Shown: positions 16,013-24,618 of the stretch, piece by piece | How the letters are laid out: each line of letters opens with the position of its first letter | Position numbering within the stretch: position 1 is the first letter of the stretch | DNA from: Flavobacteriaceae bacterium | GTDB lineage: Bacteria > Bacteroidota > Bacteroidia > Flavobacteriales > Flavobacteriaceae | DNA length: 64,000 bases | Direction: 5' to 3' | Assembly (NCBI GenBank): GCA_020435965.1 | Contig: JAGQYS010000017.1 | Coordinates: 1-64,000, forward strand | Made by a program: the position numbers and the translations under genes | The notes under the pieces: model-generated | What the model saw: only the letters and a program-made list of their open reading frames with translations | What the model was told of the DNA's origin: nothing | Database searches by the model: none

Positions 16013-18772
16013 ATGACAAGTTTTATAAAAAGTGTATTAGAAGATTTAAAAAACAAGGACTCAGATTTTTCAAAACTTGTGTTTGTTTTACCTAGTAAAC
16101 GTGCTGGTGTTGTATTAAAAAATGAGCTTTCCAATCTTAAAAATTCAACATTTTTTGCTCCAGATATTTTAAGTGTTGAAGCGTTTGTTGAAGAACTTTC
16201 TAACTTAAAGTCAATACAAAACATAGAACTCCTTTTCTTGTTCTATAAAATTTACAGAGATAATACTGAAAAGGAATATCAAGAACCTTTCGATTCGTTT
16301 TCAAAATGGGCACAAATAATACTACAGGATTTTAATGAAATTGACAGGTATTTAATAAATCCTGAAAGTGTTTTTGATTATTTAAATGAAATTCAAAAAA
16401 TAAATACCAATCATTGGTCTATTGAAAAAAATCAAACAGAATTTACTAAAAGATATCTAAAATTCTGGTCAAAACTCAACCAATACTATACTGATTTTTC
16501 AAACTTGCTAATAAATTTGGGGGTTGGATATCAAGGTTTAATATATAGGGAGGCCGTAGAAAATATTGAAAACTATATACAAGCCAACCAATCCAAGCAA
16601 CATGTTTTTCTTGGATTCAATGCCTTAAACACAGCCGAATCTAATATTATACAAGAATTACTTGAAAATGAAATGGCATCTGTTTATTGGGATATAGATC
16701 TTGAATTTATAAATTCTAAAATCCATAACGCTGCTCATTTTATTAATTCACATAAAACAAAGTGGAATTATTATAAAACAAAATCTTTTAATTGGGTTTC
16801 CAATAATTACAAAGCGGAAAAAAATATTGAAATTATTGGTGTGCCTCAAAATATTGGTCAAGCCAAAGTAATTGGCGAACTACTTTCTGATTTAAAAGAA
16901 AAGAAAAACCTTGCTGATGCGGCAGTAGTTTTAGGTGATGAGGCGCTTTTAATTCCTGTTCTGAATTCATTACCTAGAAACATTGATGCGCTCAATATAA
17001 CAATGGGGTTTCCTTTAAAAGACACACCTTTAACTTCTTTATTTGAGCAATTGTTTATTATGCATTCACAAAGTGAGTCTTCGTTTTATTTTAAAGATGT
17101 TATTTCCATAGTATCACATCAATACATTCGTCCTTTATTTAAAATTTCAGATAAAGATGAAGCCTCAGAGTTAATAAAACATATCCAACAGAATAATTTA
17201 GTATTTATTTCTGAATCAAAATTGCTTTCGATTTCAAGTAAAAATAAGCCTATAATTTCATTACTATTTGGTAATTGGAACAACCAACCAAAAACAGCTA
17301 TTTCAAATATTCTACGTATAATAATTTCAATTAAAAACAGCTTTGAATCAAAGAAAGAAAATGCTTTGGCTTTGGAGTATTTATATAGGTTTAATGAGGT
17401 TTTTAATATGCTTTTTGAGTTAAATTCAAAGCATAACGCTATAACATCCTTGAAAATATTACAAGGTTTATTCAGGGAACTTGTATCTTCTGAAACACTA
17501 GATTTTAAAGGAGAACCTTTAAAAGGATTACAAATAATGGGAATGTTGGAATCAAGAGTTCTAGACTTTGAAACCGTTATTATTTCTTCAGTAAATGAAG
17601 GAATTTTACCATCAGGAAAAAGTAATAATTCATTTATTCCCTTTGATGTGAAATTAGAAAAGGGTTTACCAACTTATGCCGAAAAAGATGCTGTTTATAC
17701 CTATCATTTTTACAGATTGCTACAACGTGCAAAAAACATATTTATTATTTATAATACAGAAGTTGATGCTTTAAATGGAGGTGAAAAAAGTAGATTTATC
17801 ACACAACTAGAAATTGAAAGTACTCATAAAATAAAGCAGAAATTTATAAGTCCTAAAGTGCCAAAAATTGAAACAAAACCTAATATTATTTCTAAAAACG
17901 AAGCGATTATTTCCAAACTCAAAGAGATTTCTGCTAAGGGCTTTTCACCTTCATCATTAACATCATACATCAGAAACCCGATGGATTTCTATTATGAAAA
18001 GGTATTAGGCATTAAAGAAACTGATGATGTAGAGGAAATTGTAGCTGCAAACACACTAGGAACCATTATACATAATACTCTTGAGGGCTTTTATAAACCT
18101 TTGGAAGGAAACTATCTTACTGTTAAATTGATAAAAATGATGATTTCTAAAATTGATGCTAGTGTAGAACATCATTTTTTAGATATTTACAAACAAGGTG
18201 ATATTAAAAGTGGCAAAAACCTTATTATTTTTGAAATTGCCAAACGATATGTGTTTAATTTTTTAAACTTAGAAATAGATGCTTTAAAAGAGGGTAATAC
18301 AATAAAAATTATTAGCATTGAATCTGACTTAAATATTCCTATTGAGATAAGCGAATTAGATTTTCCTGTTCGGTTAAGGGGAAAGGTAGATCGTGTAGAT
18401 GAGTACAATGGTACCACTAGAATTATAGATTATAAAACCGGAAAAGTAGACCAAAACAAGGTGCAACTTGAGCATTGGGATGATGTAATTACTGATTATG
18501 ACAAATACAGTAAAAGTTTCCAGGTATTATGCTATGCATTGATGATAAATAACGAAGCTCGAATTATTGATAATGTTGAAGGTGGTATTATCTCGTTTAA
18601 AAATTTAAGTTCTGGTTTTATAAAATTTTATAAGCTAGATAGAGAAGGTGGAAAATTGCAAAAAAATTCAAATATCAATCAAAACATTTTAAATGCTTTT
18701 GCTCAAGAACTTAAGAAACTTATTTTAGAGATTTTTGATCCTAAAATAGATTTTATTGAAAAGGAAGTTTAG
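16013..18772 (+). CDS. PD-(D/E)XK nuclease family protein (AddB-like)
   Basis: Likely second subunit of an AddAB-type break-processing nuclease. Of 919 residues, the N-terminal part has a degenerate helicase-like start (LVFVLPSKRAGVVLKNEL, no Walker A). The C-terminal part has an intact RecB-type nuclease: LGTIIHNTLEGF with the metal-binding His, VRLRGKVDRVDEYNGT and IIDYKTGK near residue 805. In classical AddB a cysteine of an Fe-S cluster sits in a Y-x-x-C-P-F segment. Here the matching place reads SYIRNPMDFYYEK near residue 647, with Asn instead of Cys, so the cluster is probably absent. The partner helicase lies 2.8 kb upstream on the same strand. Confidence 0.88.
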   Translation: MTSFIKSVLEDLKNKDSDFSKLVFVLPSKRAGVVLKNELSNLKNSTFFAPDILSVEAFVEELSNLKSIQNIELLFLFYKIYRDNTEKEYQEPFDSFSKWAQIILQDFNEIDRYLINPESVFDYLNEIQKINTNHWSIEKNQTEFTKRYLKFWSKLNQYYTDFSNLLINLGVGYQGLIYREAVENIENYIQANQSKQHVFLGFNALNTAESNIIQELLENEMASVYWDIDLEFINSKIHNAAHFINSHKTKWNYYKTKSFNWVSNNYKAEKNIEIIGVPQNIGQAKVIGELLSDLKEKKNLADAAVVLGDEALLIPVLNSLPRNIDALNITMGFPLKDTPLTSLFEQLFIMHSQSESSFYFKDVISIVSHQYIRPLFKISDKDEASELIKHIQQNNLVFISESKLLSISSKNKPIISLLFGNWNNQPKTAISNILRIIISIKNSFESKKENALALEYLYRFNEVFNMLFELNSKHNAITSLKILQGLFRELVSSETLDFKGEPLKGLQIMGMLESRVLDFETVIISSVNEGILPSGKSNNSFIPFDVKLEKGLPTYAEKDAVYTYHFYRLLQRAKNIFIIYNTEVDALNGGEKSRFITQLEIESTHKIKQKFISPKVPKIETKPNIISKNEAIISKLKEISAKGFSPSSLTSYIRNPMDFYYEKVLGIKETDDVEEIVAANTLGTIIHNTLEGFYKPLEGNYLTVKLIKMMISKIDASVEHHFLDIYKQGDIKSGKNLIIFEIAKRYVFNFLNLEIDALKEGNTIKIISIESDLNIPIEISELDFPVRLRGKVDRVDEYNGTTRIIDYKTGKVDQNKVQLEHWDDVITDYDKYSKSFQVLCYALMINNEARIIDNVEGGIISFKNLSSGFIKFYKLDREGGKLQKNSNINQNILNAFAQELKKLILEIFDPKIDFIEKEV

Positions 18773-18783
18773 TTATTCATGCT

Positions 18784-18818
18784 AAAAAAGCTTGCCTTCG
18801 CAAAAAGCTTCGGCGAGC
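18784..18818 (-). terminator. terminator of tRNA-Ala
   Basis: On the minus strand, GCTCGCC pairs with GGCAAGC (plus-strand arms 18790-18796 and 18812-18818, one wobble) and is followed by six Ts. It lies just past the tRNA 3' end. Confidence 0.55.
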
Positions 18819-18823
18819 AAAAG

Positions 18824-18897
18824 TGGAGCATATCGGATTCGAACCGATGGCCTCTACGCTGCCAGCGTAGCGCTCTAGCCAACTGAGCTAATGCCCC
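18824..18897 (-). tRNA. tRNA-Ala (GGC)
   Basis: A 74-nt cloverleaf. The acceptor GGGGCAT / ATGCTCC contains the G3:U70 pair that marks alanine tRNAs. The D-arm is AGCTCAGTTGGCTAGAGC, the anticodon stem CTACG/CGTAG holds loop CTGGCAG (anticodon GGC) and the T-arm carries GGTTCGAATCC. Discriminator A73 is present; CCA is not encoded. It lies between the AddB-like gene and the stress-protein gene. Confidence 0.96.
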
Positions 18898-18902
18898 AAA
18901 TT

Positions 18903-19697
18903 TTACTTCATCCCACTCAACACCAAAACAGGTCTTGGGCTATGAAAGTCTTTCTTTAAAATAGTGTTTTTCTCCCATTTTTTAGTGAAGAAACCTCGTT
19001 TACGCCTTACTACACATAACATATCAGGATCGTTAGATTTGTAATGTTCCAGAACACCTTGAAACGTTGTTGCGTTTTCGGTTTTTATTATGTCACTTAC
19101 GATACTTTTTAATTTGTCATTCACATCAAAATCGCCTTCATTGTAATACGTAGTTTTTACCAACAGCAAGTTTACAGTAGCTTTAAATTGTTCTTTTATG
19201 TCTACCAATGGTTTTAAAACACCCTTTTTCTTAATGATGGCAGATTTAACTGCAAATAATATCTTACTAACAGGTTTAAACTTGTAGCCTTCAGGCACTA
19301 TTAAAGCAGGTATTTGTGTTTGTTTGATGATTTTTCCAGAAGTTTTACCTAAAAATACTTCGTCTTTAACTGAAGTTGTTCTCGGCTCTATTAAAATTAA
19401 ATCGATGTCTGCGGCTTTGCATACTAATTCTAAGGTGTCTATTAAATCACCTTTTAGCACTTTTACAATAACCTCAACGCCTTTAGTGTCTATTTTAGAT
19501 ACTAACTTCTTTAAATGCTCTTTGCTTTCTCTTTCTAAAATATGATCTACTTTAATCATAGTTCCTGCTTTTGTATATACATTGTACACTTGCACAATGT
19601 AAAGCTTTGCATTAAACTCTTTGGCAAAATCAACTGCATATTGCAAATGACTTTTTACGTTTTTTGACGTACCTACAGGAACTAAAATATTCTTCAT
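18903..19697 (-). CDS. universal stress protein, two UspA domains
   Basis: Cytosolic stress protein of 264 residues made of two UspA-like halves. The N-terminal half begins MKNILVPVGTSKNVKSHLQYAVDFA and ends with a degenerate nucleotide-binding stretch (FLGKTSGKIIKQTQIPALIVPEG). The C-terminal half is more divergent and ends KDFHSPRPVLVLSG. The ATG at 19697 is preferred to a TTG two codons upstream. The usual ATP-binding G-x2-G-x9-G-S/T is recognisable only partly in the first half. The gene is divergent from the MATE exporter and has its own -7 box. Confidence 0.85.
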   Translation of the reverse strand: MKNILVPVGTSKNVKSHLQYAVDFAKEFNAKLYIVQVYNVYTKAGTMIKVDHILERESKEHLKKLVSKIDTKGVEVIVKVLKGDLIDTLELVCKAADIDLILIEPRTTSVKDEVFLGKTSGKIIKQTQIPALIVPEGYKFKPVSKILFAVKSAIIKKKGVLKPLVDIKEQFKATVNLLLVKTTYYNEGDFDVNDKLKSIVSDIIKTENATTFQGVLEHYKSNDPDMLCVVRRKRGFFTKKWEKNTILKKDFHSPRPVLVLSGMK

Positions 19698-19738
19698 ATT
19701 CAAAATTTTAAAGACTAAATTTACTGAAAATTATACTG

Positions 19739-19746
19739 CAAAAATA
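19739..19746 (-). promoter_or_regulatory. predicted -7 box of the universal stress protein gene
   Basis: Minus-strand TATTTTTG, an exact TAnnTTTG match, giving a predicted leader of about 38 nt. Confidence 0.55.
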
Positions 19747-19778
19747 AACATTAATAATAATAAGTTCTAAAAAGAATT

Positions 19779-21113
19779 TTGAACACTACAATTACTTTAA
19801 AACATATTAATAAACTGGCCATTCCTGCTTTAATTTCTGGGGTTTCCGAGCCTATTTTATCGTTAACAGATGCTGCCATTGTTGGAAATATTGAAGTAAA
19901 TGCGACCGAATCATTAGCTGCTGTTGGTATTGTAACTACATTTTTATCAATGCTTATTTGGGTTCTTGGTCAAACACGTAGTGCTATTTCTTCACTTGTA
20001 TCACAATATTTAGGAGCTAATAATCTGGACGCTATTAAATCACTTCCTGCACAAGCTATTTTTATTATCACCTCATTAAGTATATTGATAATTATTACCA
20101 CGTATCCTTTTGCGACCTCTATTTTTAAACTTTATAATGCCTCAAATTTAATATTGGATTACAGTGTAGATTATTATAAAATTCGTGTTTTTGGGTTCCC
20201 ATTTACCCTTTTCACAATTGCTGTTTTCGGAACCTTTAGAGGGCTTCAAAACACCTATTATCCAATGCTTATAGCAATTGTTGGTACAATTGTCAACATT
20301 GTTTTAGATGTTGTTTTGGTTTATGGTGTTGATGGATTAATACCTGCTATGAATATTAAAGGAGCGGCTTATGCTAGCGTTTTTGCACAACTCATTATGG
20401 CTGTTTTGTCTGTTTATTACTTATTAAGAAAAACCGAAATTTCTCTAAAACCAACGTTTCCTTTTAACAAAGAAATAAAGAATTTCACATTGATGATTTT
20501 TAATTTATTTATCAGAACAATAGCCTTGAATGTTACCTTATACTTCGCAAGTGCATTTTCTACTAGTTATGGCGCAGCATACATTGCAGCCTATACAATA
20601 GCAATTAACCTATGGTTCCTTGGTGCTTTTATTGTTGATGGTTACTCTAGTGCTGGAAACATCCTGTCTGGAAAACTTTATGGTCAGAAAAACTATAAAG
20701 CGCTCGTTCAATTGAGTAACAAGCTCATCAAATATGGTATATTTTTAGGGATTACTATTGCAATCATTGGTGGTCTTTTATATTATCCTATTGGAAATAT
20801 TTTCACGGACGACCCTGAAGTTCTCAATCAATTTTACAACGTGTTCTGGATTGTCTTGGTTATGCAGCCATTTTGTGCACTTGCCTTTATTTTTGATGGT
20901 GTGTTTAAAGGTCTTGGCAAAATGAAGTATTTAAGGAATGTCTTATTATTTTCAACTTTCGTTGTTTTTGTGCCCATTCTGTTTTGGTTAGATGCCTTAG
21001 ATTATAAGTTATATGCTATTTTTGTTGCAATGACTTTCTGGATTATTTCCAGAGGATTGCCATTAATCATAAAATTTAGAAAACAATTTTTATCGCTCTC
21101 ACAAAAGACGTAA
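19779..21113 (+). CDS. MATE family efflux transporter
   Basis: Inner-membrane multidrug/toxin exporter driven by a Na+ or H+ gradient. The 444 residues contain about 12 hydrophobic segments in two homologous halves. The N-terminal signature NKLAIPALISGVSEPILSLTDAAIVGNI and the second-half PFCALAFIFDGVFKGLGKMKYLRN are typical of the DinF/NorM-like branch. The start is TTG; the next in-frame ATG lies well inside. Two tiny membrane ORFs follow on the same strand after a short gap. Confidence 0.92.
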   Translation: MNTTITLKHINKLAIPALISGVSEPILSLTDAAIVGNIEVNATESLAAVGIVTTFLSMLIWVLGQTRSAISSLVSQYLGANNLDAIKSLPAQAIFIITSLSILIIITTYPFATSIFKLYNASNLILDYSVDYYKIRVFGFPFTLFTIAVFGTFRGLQNTYYPMLIAIVGTIVNIVLDVVLVYGVDGLIPAMNIKGAAYASVFAQLIMAVLSVYYLLRKTEISLKPTFPFNKEIKNFTLMIFNLFIRTIALNVTLYFASAFSTSYGAAYIAAYTIAINLWFLGAFIVDGYSSAGNILSGKLYGQKNYKALVQLSNKLIKYGIFLGITIAIIGGLLYYPIGNIFTDDPEVLNQFYNVFWIVLVMQPFCALAFIFDGVFKGLGKMKYLRNVLLFSTFVVFVPILFWLDALDYKLYAIFVAMTFWIISRGLPLIIKFRKQFLSLSQKT

Positions 21114-21135
21114 TTTTAACTCAATTATATTATTT

Positions 21136-21309
21136 ATGGTATTAGCAACAATCCTTCAAGAAGTAGATATTGAAGAAAAAATAAAAAACGCTCCTGATAG
21201 TAGTTATGAGATTGGCGTTTTCATTGGTTCAATGTTACCTTTTGTGGTTTTAGTCGTTATTGCCTATTTAATCTATAGGCATCACAAGAACAAAATAAAA
21301 AATGAATAA
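21136..21309 (+). CDS. small single-pass membrane protein (57 aa)
   Basis: Not recognised. The reading frame from ATG 21136 encodes 57 residues: an acidic N-terminal stretch (QEVDIEEKIKNAPDSS), one hydrophobic helix of about 20 residues (IGVFIGSMLPFVVLVVIAYL) and a basic tail (YRHHKNKIKNE), which predicts an N-out/C-in membrane protein. It starts 22 bp after the MATE stop on the same strand and is probably co-transcribed. The ordered charge pattern argues for a real gene, but there is no homology evidence. Confidence 0.6.
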   Translation: MVLATILQEVDIEEKIKNAPDSSYEIGVFIGSMLPFVVLVVIAYLIYRHHKNKIKNE

Positions 21310-21327
21310 CCTTAATCTTTTATAATT

Positions 21328-21402
21328 ATGAATAGAATTTTTTTAATACTAGCAATCGTTTTAATAATTATCTATTTTTATAATAAATACAAAAAACGCT
21401 AG
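21328..21402 (+). CDS. possible tiny membrane peptide (24 aa)
   Basis: ATG 21328 opens a 24-residue frame: MNRIF, a hydrophobic core LILAIVLIIIYFY and a basic end NKYKKR. It starts 18 bp after the 57-aa ORF and stops directly beside the convergent oxygenase gene. Such a short frame could arise by chance in AT-rich DNA; the clean hydrophobic-then-basic layout is the only support. Confidence 0.35.
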   Translation: MNRIFLILAIVLIIIYFYNKYKKR

Positions 21403-22044
21403 TTACCTTGTTTTTAACCAACCTGTAATACTCATTCTTTTTTTGTTTACAGGTTTAACTTCGTGCTCAATAATCTGGCTTTCGAAAATGACTACACGAC
21501 CTGGAAACGGATAAATAACCTTTTGTATTTCTTCTCCATTGTCGTTTAAATACAATACCAATTCACCTCCATTTTCTGGTAACCAACCCTCTTCATTCAA
21601 ATAACAAACAATAGAAAGTTTACGTCTGTCATCATTTTGAAAAGTGTCAATATGCCTCTTATAGTAAGTGCCTTCAGGATATAAGGCGTAATGAAATTCT
21701 TTTTGTAAAATTCCTAAAAAACAGGTTCTATTTAAATAATTTACAAGACTGTTAATCTTGTTAAAAAACAACATTTCAGCTTCGTTTGCTTTTAGTTCGT
21801 CAATCCACAAAATAACATCACCTCTTATAGACTTTACAATAATTTCGTTAACACGATTGCCGATAGCTGCTTTTTTAAATGCATCTTCTTCATGTTTCTC
21901 AATTAAAGATTGCCTCAATATAACAACTTCATCATCTGTAAAAAAATCCTCTACAATACAATATTGTTGCGCTAAAATATTATCTATAATGCGCTCGTAT
22001 TGAGGGTTTTCTATAAAAGGAATTTCTTCAAATAGTTGATTCAT
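21403..22044 (-). CDS. 2OG-Fe(II) oxygenase (prolyl 4-hydroxylase-like)
   Basis: Non-haem iron dioxygenase of 213 residues that would couple 2-oxoglutarate decarboxylation to hydroxylation of an unknown protein or small molecule. The iron-binding HxD is in YKRHIDTFQ, the distal histidine in IEHEVKPV and the 2OG-binding arginine in KKRMSITGWLKTR at the C-terminus, all in the right order. The start at 22044 (MNQLFEEIPFIENPQ) is preferred to an upstream in-frame start, because it follows a TAnnTTTG promoter box; the longer form would begin upstream of that box. It is divergent from queD, and the two promoters share a 16-bp palindrome. Confidence 0.88.
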   Translation of the reverse strand: MNQLFEEIPFIENPQYERIIDNILAQQYCIVEDFFTDDEVVILRQSLIEKHEEDAFKKAAIGNRVNEIIVKSIRGDVILWIDELKANEAEMLFFNKINSLVNYLNRTCFLGILQKEFHYALYPEGTYYKRHIDTFQNDDRRKLSIVCYLNEEGWLPENGGELVLYLNDNGEEIQKVIYPFPGRVVIFESQIIEHEVKPVNKKRMSITGWLKTR

Positions 22045-22071
22045 ATTTAGTGCCAATAATTTAAAAGCGCG

Positions 22072-22079
22072 CAAATGTA
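22072..22079 (-). promoter_or_regulatory. predicted -7 box of the 2OG oxygenase gene
   Basis: Minus-strand TACATTTG, an exact match to TAnnTTTG, about 28 bp before the chosen ATG. Confidence 0.55.
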
Positions 22080-22084
22080 ATCTA

Positions 22085-22100
22085 AAAAGCAATTGCTTTT
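22085..22100. promoter_or_regulatory. 16-bp perfect palindrome between divergent promoters
   Basis: AAAAGCAATTGCTTTT is a perfect palindrome centred between the -7 boxes at 22072-22079 (minus) and 22111-22118 (plus). It supplies a TTG on each strand. It may be a shared -33 region, an operator for a dimeric regulator, or both. Confidence 0.45.
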
Positions 22101-22110
22101 ACAAAATGAA

Positions 22111-22118
22111 TATCTTTG
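22111..22118 (+). promoter_or_regulatory. predicted -7 box of queD
   Basis: TATCTTTG, an exact TAnnTTTG match, 18 bp before the queD ATG. A TTG at 22093-22095 lies at a somewhat short spacing (15 bp). Confidence 0.55.
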
Positions 22119-22136
22119 CACTGAAAATGAATAGCA

Positions 22137-22589
22137 ATGAGCAATATTAGAATCACAAAACAGTTCTCTTTTGAAACTGGTCATGCGCTTTATGGTTACG
22201 ATGGAAAGTGCAAAAATGTTCATGGTCATAGTTACCGCTTGGATGTTACAGTAATTGGAAAACCTATCTCAGATAACACCAATGTAAAGTTTGGAATGGT
22301 GATTGATTTTGGCGATTTAAAAAAAATTGTGAAAGAAGAGATTGTTGATGTATTTGACCATGCCACTGTTTTTAATAAAAACACGCCACATGTTGAGTTA
22401 GCTAAGGAACTTGAAAGTAGAGACCATAATATATTACTGGTAAATTACCAACCAACAAGTGAAATGATGGTGATTGATTTTGCAGAAAAAATAAAAACTC
22501 GCCTCCCAAAAAATATTGAATTATTCTCTCTAAAACTCCAAGAAACTGCAACCAGTTTTGCCGAATGGTTTGCAAGCGATAATGAATAA
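22137..22589 (+). CDS. queD: 6-carboxytetrahydropterin synthase (QueD/PTPS family)
   Basis: Converts dihydroneopterin triphosphate to 6-carboxy-tetrahydropterin in queuosine synthesis (or to pyruvoyl-tetrahydropterin in related enzymes). The 150 residues include the zinc histidines in FETGHALYG and NVHGHSYRL, the catalytic cysteine just before (GKCKNVHGH), MVIDFGDLKKIV and the C-terminal KLQETATSFAEW with the substrate-binding Glu. A slight expansion in the middle (VELAKELESRDHNIL) is seen in other Bacteroidota. The stop overlaps the next gene in the 8-base ATGAATAA junction. Confidence 0.9.
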   Translation: MSNIRITKQFSFETGHALYGYDGKCKNVHGHSYRLDVTVIGKPISDNTNVKFGMVIDFGDLKKIVKEEIVDVFDHATVFNKNTPHVELAKELESRDHNILLVNYQPTSEMMVIDFAEKIKTRLPKNIELFSLKLQETATSFAEWFASDNE

Positions 22590-23352
22590 AGCCACTCACA
22601 TAACAGTTCCTCAAGGGAAGAAAATTTATTTTTCATCAGACAATCATTTGGGTGCGCCAACCCAAAAAGAATCGTTGCCTCGTGAGAAAAAATTTGTGGC
22701 TTGGTTGGATGAGGTTAAACACGATGCTGCTGCGATATTCCTTTTGGGCGATTTGTTCGATTTTTGGTTTGAATATAAAAAAGTAGTGCCTAAGGGTTTT
22801 ACAAGAACTTTAGGAAAACTGGCTGAAATTTCAGATTCTGGTATTCCTATTTACTATTTTGTTGGCAATCACGATTTATGGATGAATGGCTATTTTGAAG
22901 AAGAACTTAACATTCAAGTATTTCACAAACCTCAAGAATTTTTCTTTAACCAGGCCTCTTTTTTAATTGGTCATGGCGATGGTTTAGGTCCAGGTGATAA
23001 AGGCTATAAACGCATGAAAAAAGTGTTTACTAATCCATTTAGCAAATGGTTGTTTCGTTGGTTGCATCCAGATTTAGGTGTGCGTTTAGCGCAATATATG
23101 AGTGTAAAAAACAAGTTGATTTCTGGTAATGAAGACGAAAAATTTTTAGGTGAAGACAAAGAGTGGTTGATACAATATTGCAAACGAAAGCTTCAAGAAA
23201 ATCATCGTGACTATTTTGTGTTTGGGCACAGACATTTACCTTTAGAAATAAAGCTAGAACCCAATTCAAAATACATCAATTTAGGCGATTGGATAAGTTA
23301 TTACACCTATGGTGTATTTGATGGTGAAAAATTGGAGTTGAAAAAATATTAA
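22582..23352 (+). CDS. lpxH: UDP-2,3-diacylglucosamine diphosphatase (LpxH-like)
   Basis: Calcineurin-like phosphoesterase that hydrolyses UDP-diacylglucosamine to lipid X at the inner face of the membrane in lipid A synthesis. From ATG 22582 (256 residues; in-frame codons upstream lie in queD) the metallophosphatase blocks appear in order: SSDNHLG, GDLFDFWFEY, GNHDLW, GHGDGLGPGD and VFGHRHLP. The first block has N where many family members have H (SDxHLG retained as SDNHLG). The gene overlaps queD by 8 bases and the convergent MFS gene by 4 bases. Confidence 0.88.
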   Translation: MNKATHITVPQGKKIYFSSDNHLGAPTQKESLPREKKFVAWLDEVKHDAAAIFLLGDLFDFWFEYKKVVPKGFTRTLGKLAEISDSGIPIYYFVGNHDLWMNGYFEEELNIQVFHKPQEFFFNQASFLIGHGDGLGPGDKGYKRMKKVFTNPFSKWLFRWLHPDLGVRLAQYMSVKNKLISGNEDEKFLGEDKEWLIQYCKRKLQENHRDYFVFGHRHLPLEIKLEPNSKYINLGDWISYYTYGVFDGEKLELKKY

Positions 23353-24617
23353 TCTTCTTTTTCGTGCTCTTCTAAGTCTTTGGTTAAGTCTAATTTTCTA
23401 AACGAAGGCGATACTATTCCTGTTGTAATTACAGTAATTAATGTCATGGTTCCTCCAAAAACTACAGCTGTTACTGTTCCCATTAATTTTGCTGTTAACC
23501 CGCTTTCAAAAGCACCTAATTCGTTTGAAGATCCAACAAACATAGAGTTTACTGAAGCTACACGACCACGCATGTTATCTGGTGTTTTTAGCTGCAAAAT
23601 GGTTTGACGTATAACCATAGATACACCATCAGTCACACCACTAAAGAACAATGCAACAACCGAAATCCAAAATACTGAGGATAGTCCAAACACAATAATA
23701 CAAACTCCAAAACCAAAAATAGCGCCCAGTAATTTCATTCCAGCATTTTTACTAATTGGAATATATGCTGTGACCAACATGGTCAAAAAAGCTCCAACAG
23801 CTGGAGCAGCACGCAAAACTCCAAAGCCTTCACTACCAACTTTTAAAATGTCTTGCGCAAATATTGGTAAAAGTGCTACTGCTCCACCAAACAATACAGC
23901 CACCATATCTAAGGTTAAAGCTCCTAAAATCGCTTTGGTTTTATACACAAATCGGATTCCTTCTTTTAAACTTTGTAACACAGGCTCACCAATTTTTGGA
24001 TTTAAAATTGGTTTCTTAGAAATTCTTAATAAGTTGATTAATGCTAAAAATGAAAACCCAACAACTACACAAAGCGACCAATGCACACCAATCCAAGCTA
24101 TTGATAATCCTGCTACTGCTGGACCAATCACTGAGGCAACTTGCCAAGTTGAGCTGCTCCAAGTAGCAGCATTTGGATATAATTTTTTGGGGACAATTAG
24201 AGCAACTAAAGAAAACACAGTTGGTCCAATAAAAGCCCTGACCAAGCCACCACAAAACACAAAGAAGTAAACTCCATATAAAATGCTTTTGGTGGACCAG
24301 CCCTCAACAACTTTAGGCCATGTTAATAAAAACAATCCTAAACTAATTATGGTAAATCCAATGATACACTTAATTAAAAGCCCTCTTTTTTCTTTTTGAT
24401 CAACAATGTGTCCTGCAAATAATGCCATCCCAACGGCTGGAATCACCTCCATGAGACCAATTAACCCTAGAGACCAAGGGTCTTTTGTAATGGAATACAC
24501 TTCCCACTCTATGATGATAAATTGCATAGACCATGCAAAAACCAATGCAAAACGTACTAATAAAAATATGTTGAACTCTTTAATTCGTAAGGCTGCATAA
24601 GGGTCTTTCTTTGCCAT
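23349..24617 (-). CDS. MFS transporter
   Basis: Inner-membrane transporter of the major facilitator superfamily, 422 residues with about 12 hydrophobic segments in two halves. The N-terminal region (FAWSMQFIIIEWEVYSITKDPWSLGLIGLMEVIPAVGMALFAGHIVDQKEKRG in outline) carries the motif A-like GHIVDQKEKR loop. It resembles the EntS/MFS_3 exporter branch. The C-terminal tail is acidic (KDLEEHEKED). The substrate is unknown. It starts 1 bp after recJ ends, so the two form an operon. Confidence 0.88.
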   Translation of the reverse strand: MAKKDPYAALRIKEFNIFLLVRFALVFAWSMQFIIIEWEVYSITKDPWSLGLIGLMEVIPAVGMALFAGHIVDQKEKRGLLIKCIIGFTIISLGLFLLTWPKVVEGWSTKSILYGVYFFVFCGGLVRAFIGPTVFSLVALIVPKKLYPNAATWSSSTWQVASVIGPAVAGLSIAWIGVHWSLCVVVGFSFLALINLLRISKKPILNPKIGEPVLQSLKEGIRFVYKTKAILGALTLDMVAVLFGGAVALLPIFAQDILKVGSEGFGVLRAAPAVGAFLTMLVTAYIPISKNAGMKLLGAIFGFGVCIIVFGLSSVFWISVVALFFSGVTDGVSMVIRQTILQLKTPDNMRGRVASVNSMFVGSSNELGAFESGLTAKLMGTVTAVVFGGTMTLITVITTGIVSPSFRKLDLTKDLEEHEKED

Positions 24618-24618
24618 A

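Noticed and set aside
18890-18901. Match between the twin-RNA linker and the tRNA-Ala 5' end (ATTTGGGGCA)
   Set aside because: Ten bases in common between a tRNA acceptor end and the RNA linker may be chance, and no pairing or shared role follows from it.
23770-24270. 166-codon plus-strand ORF within the MFS gene
   Set aside because: It is antisense to transmembrane segments; its long open frame comes from the codon pattern of the MFS gene.
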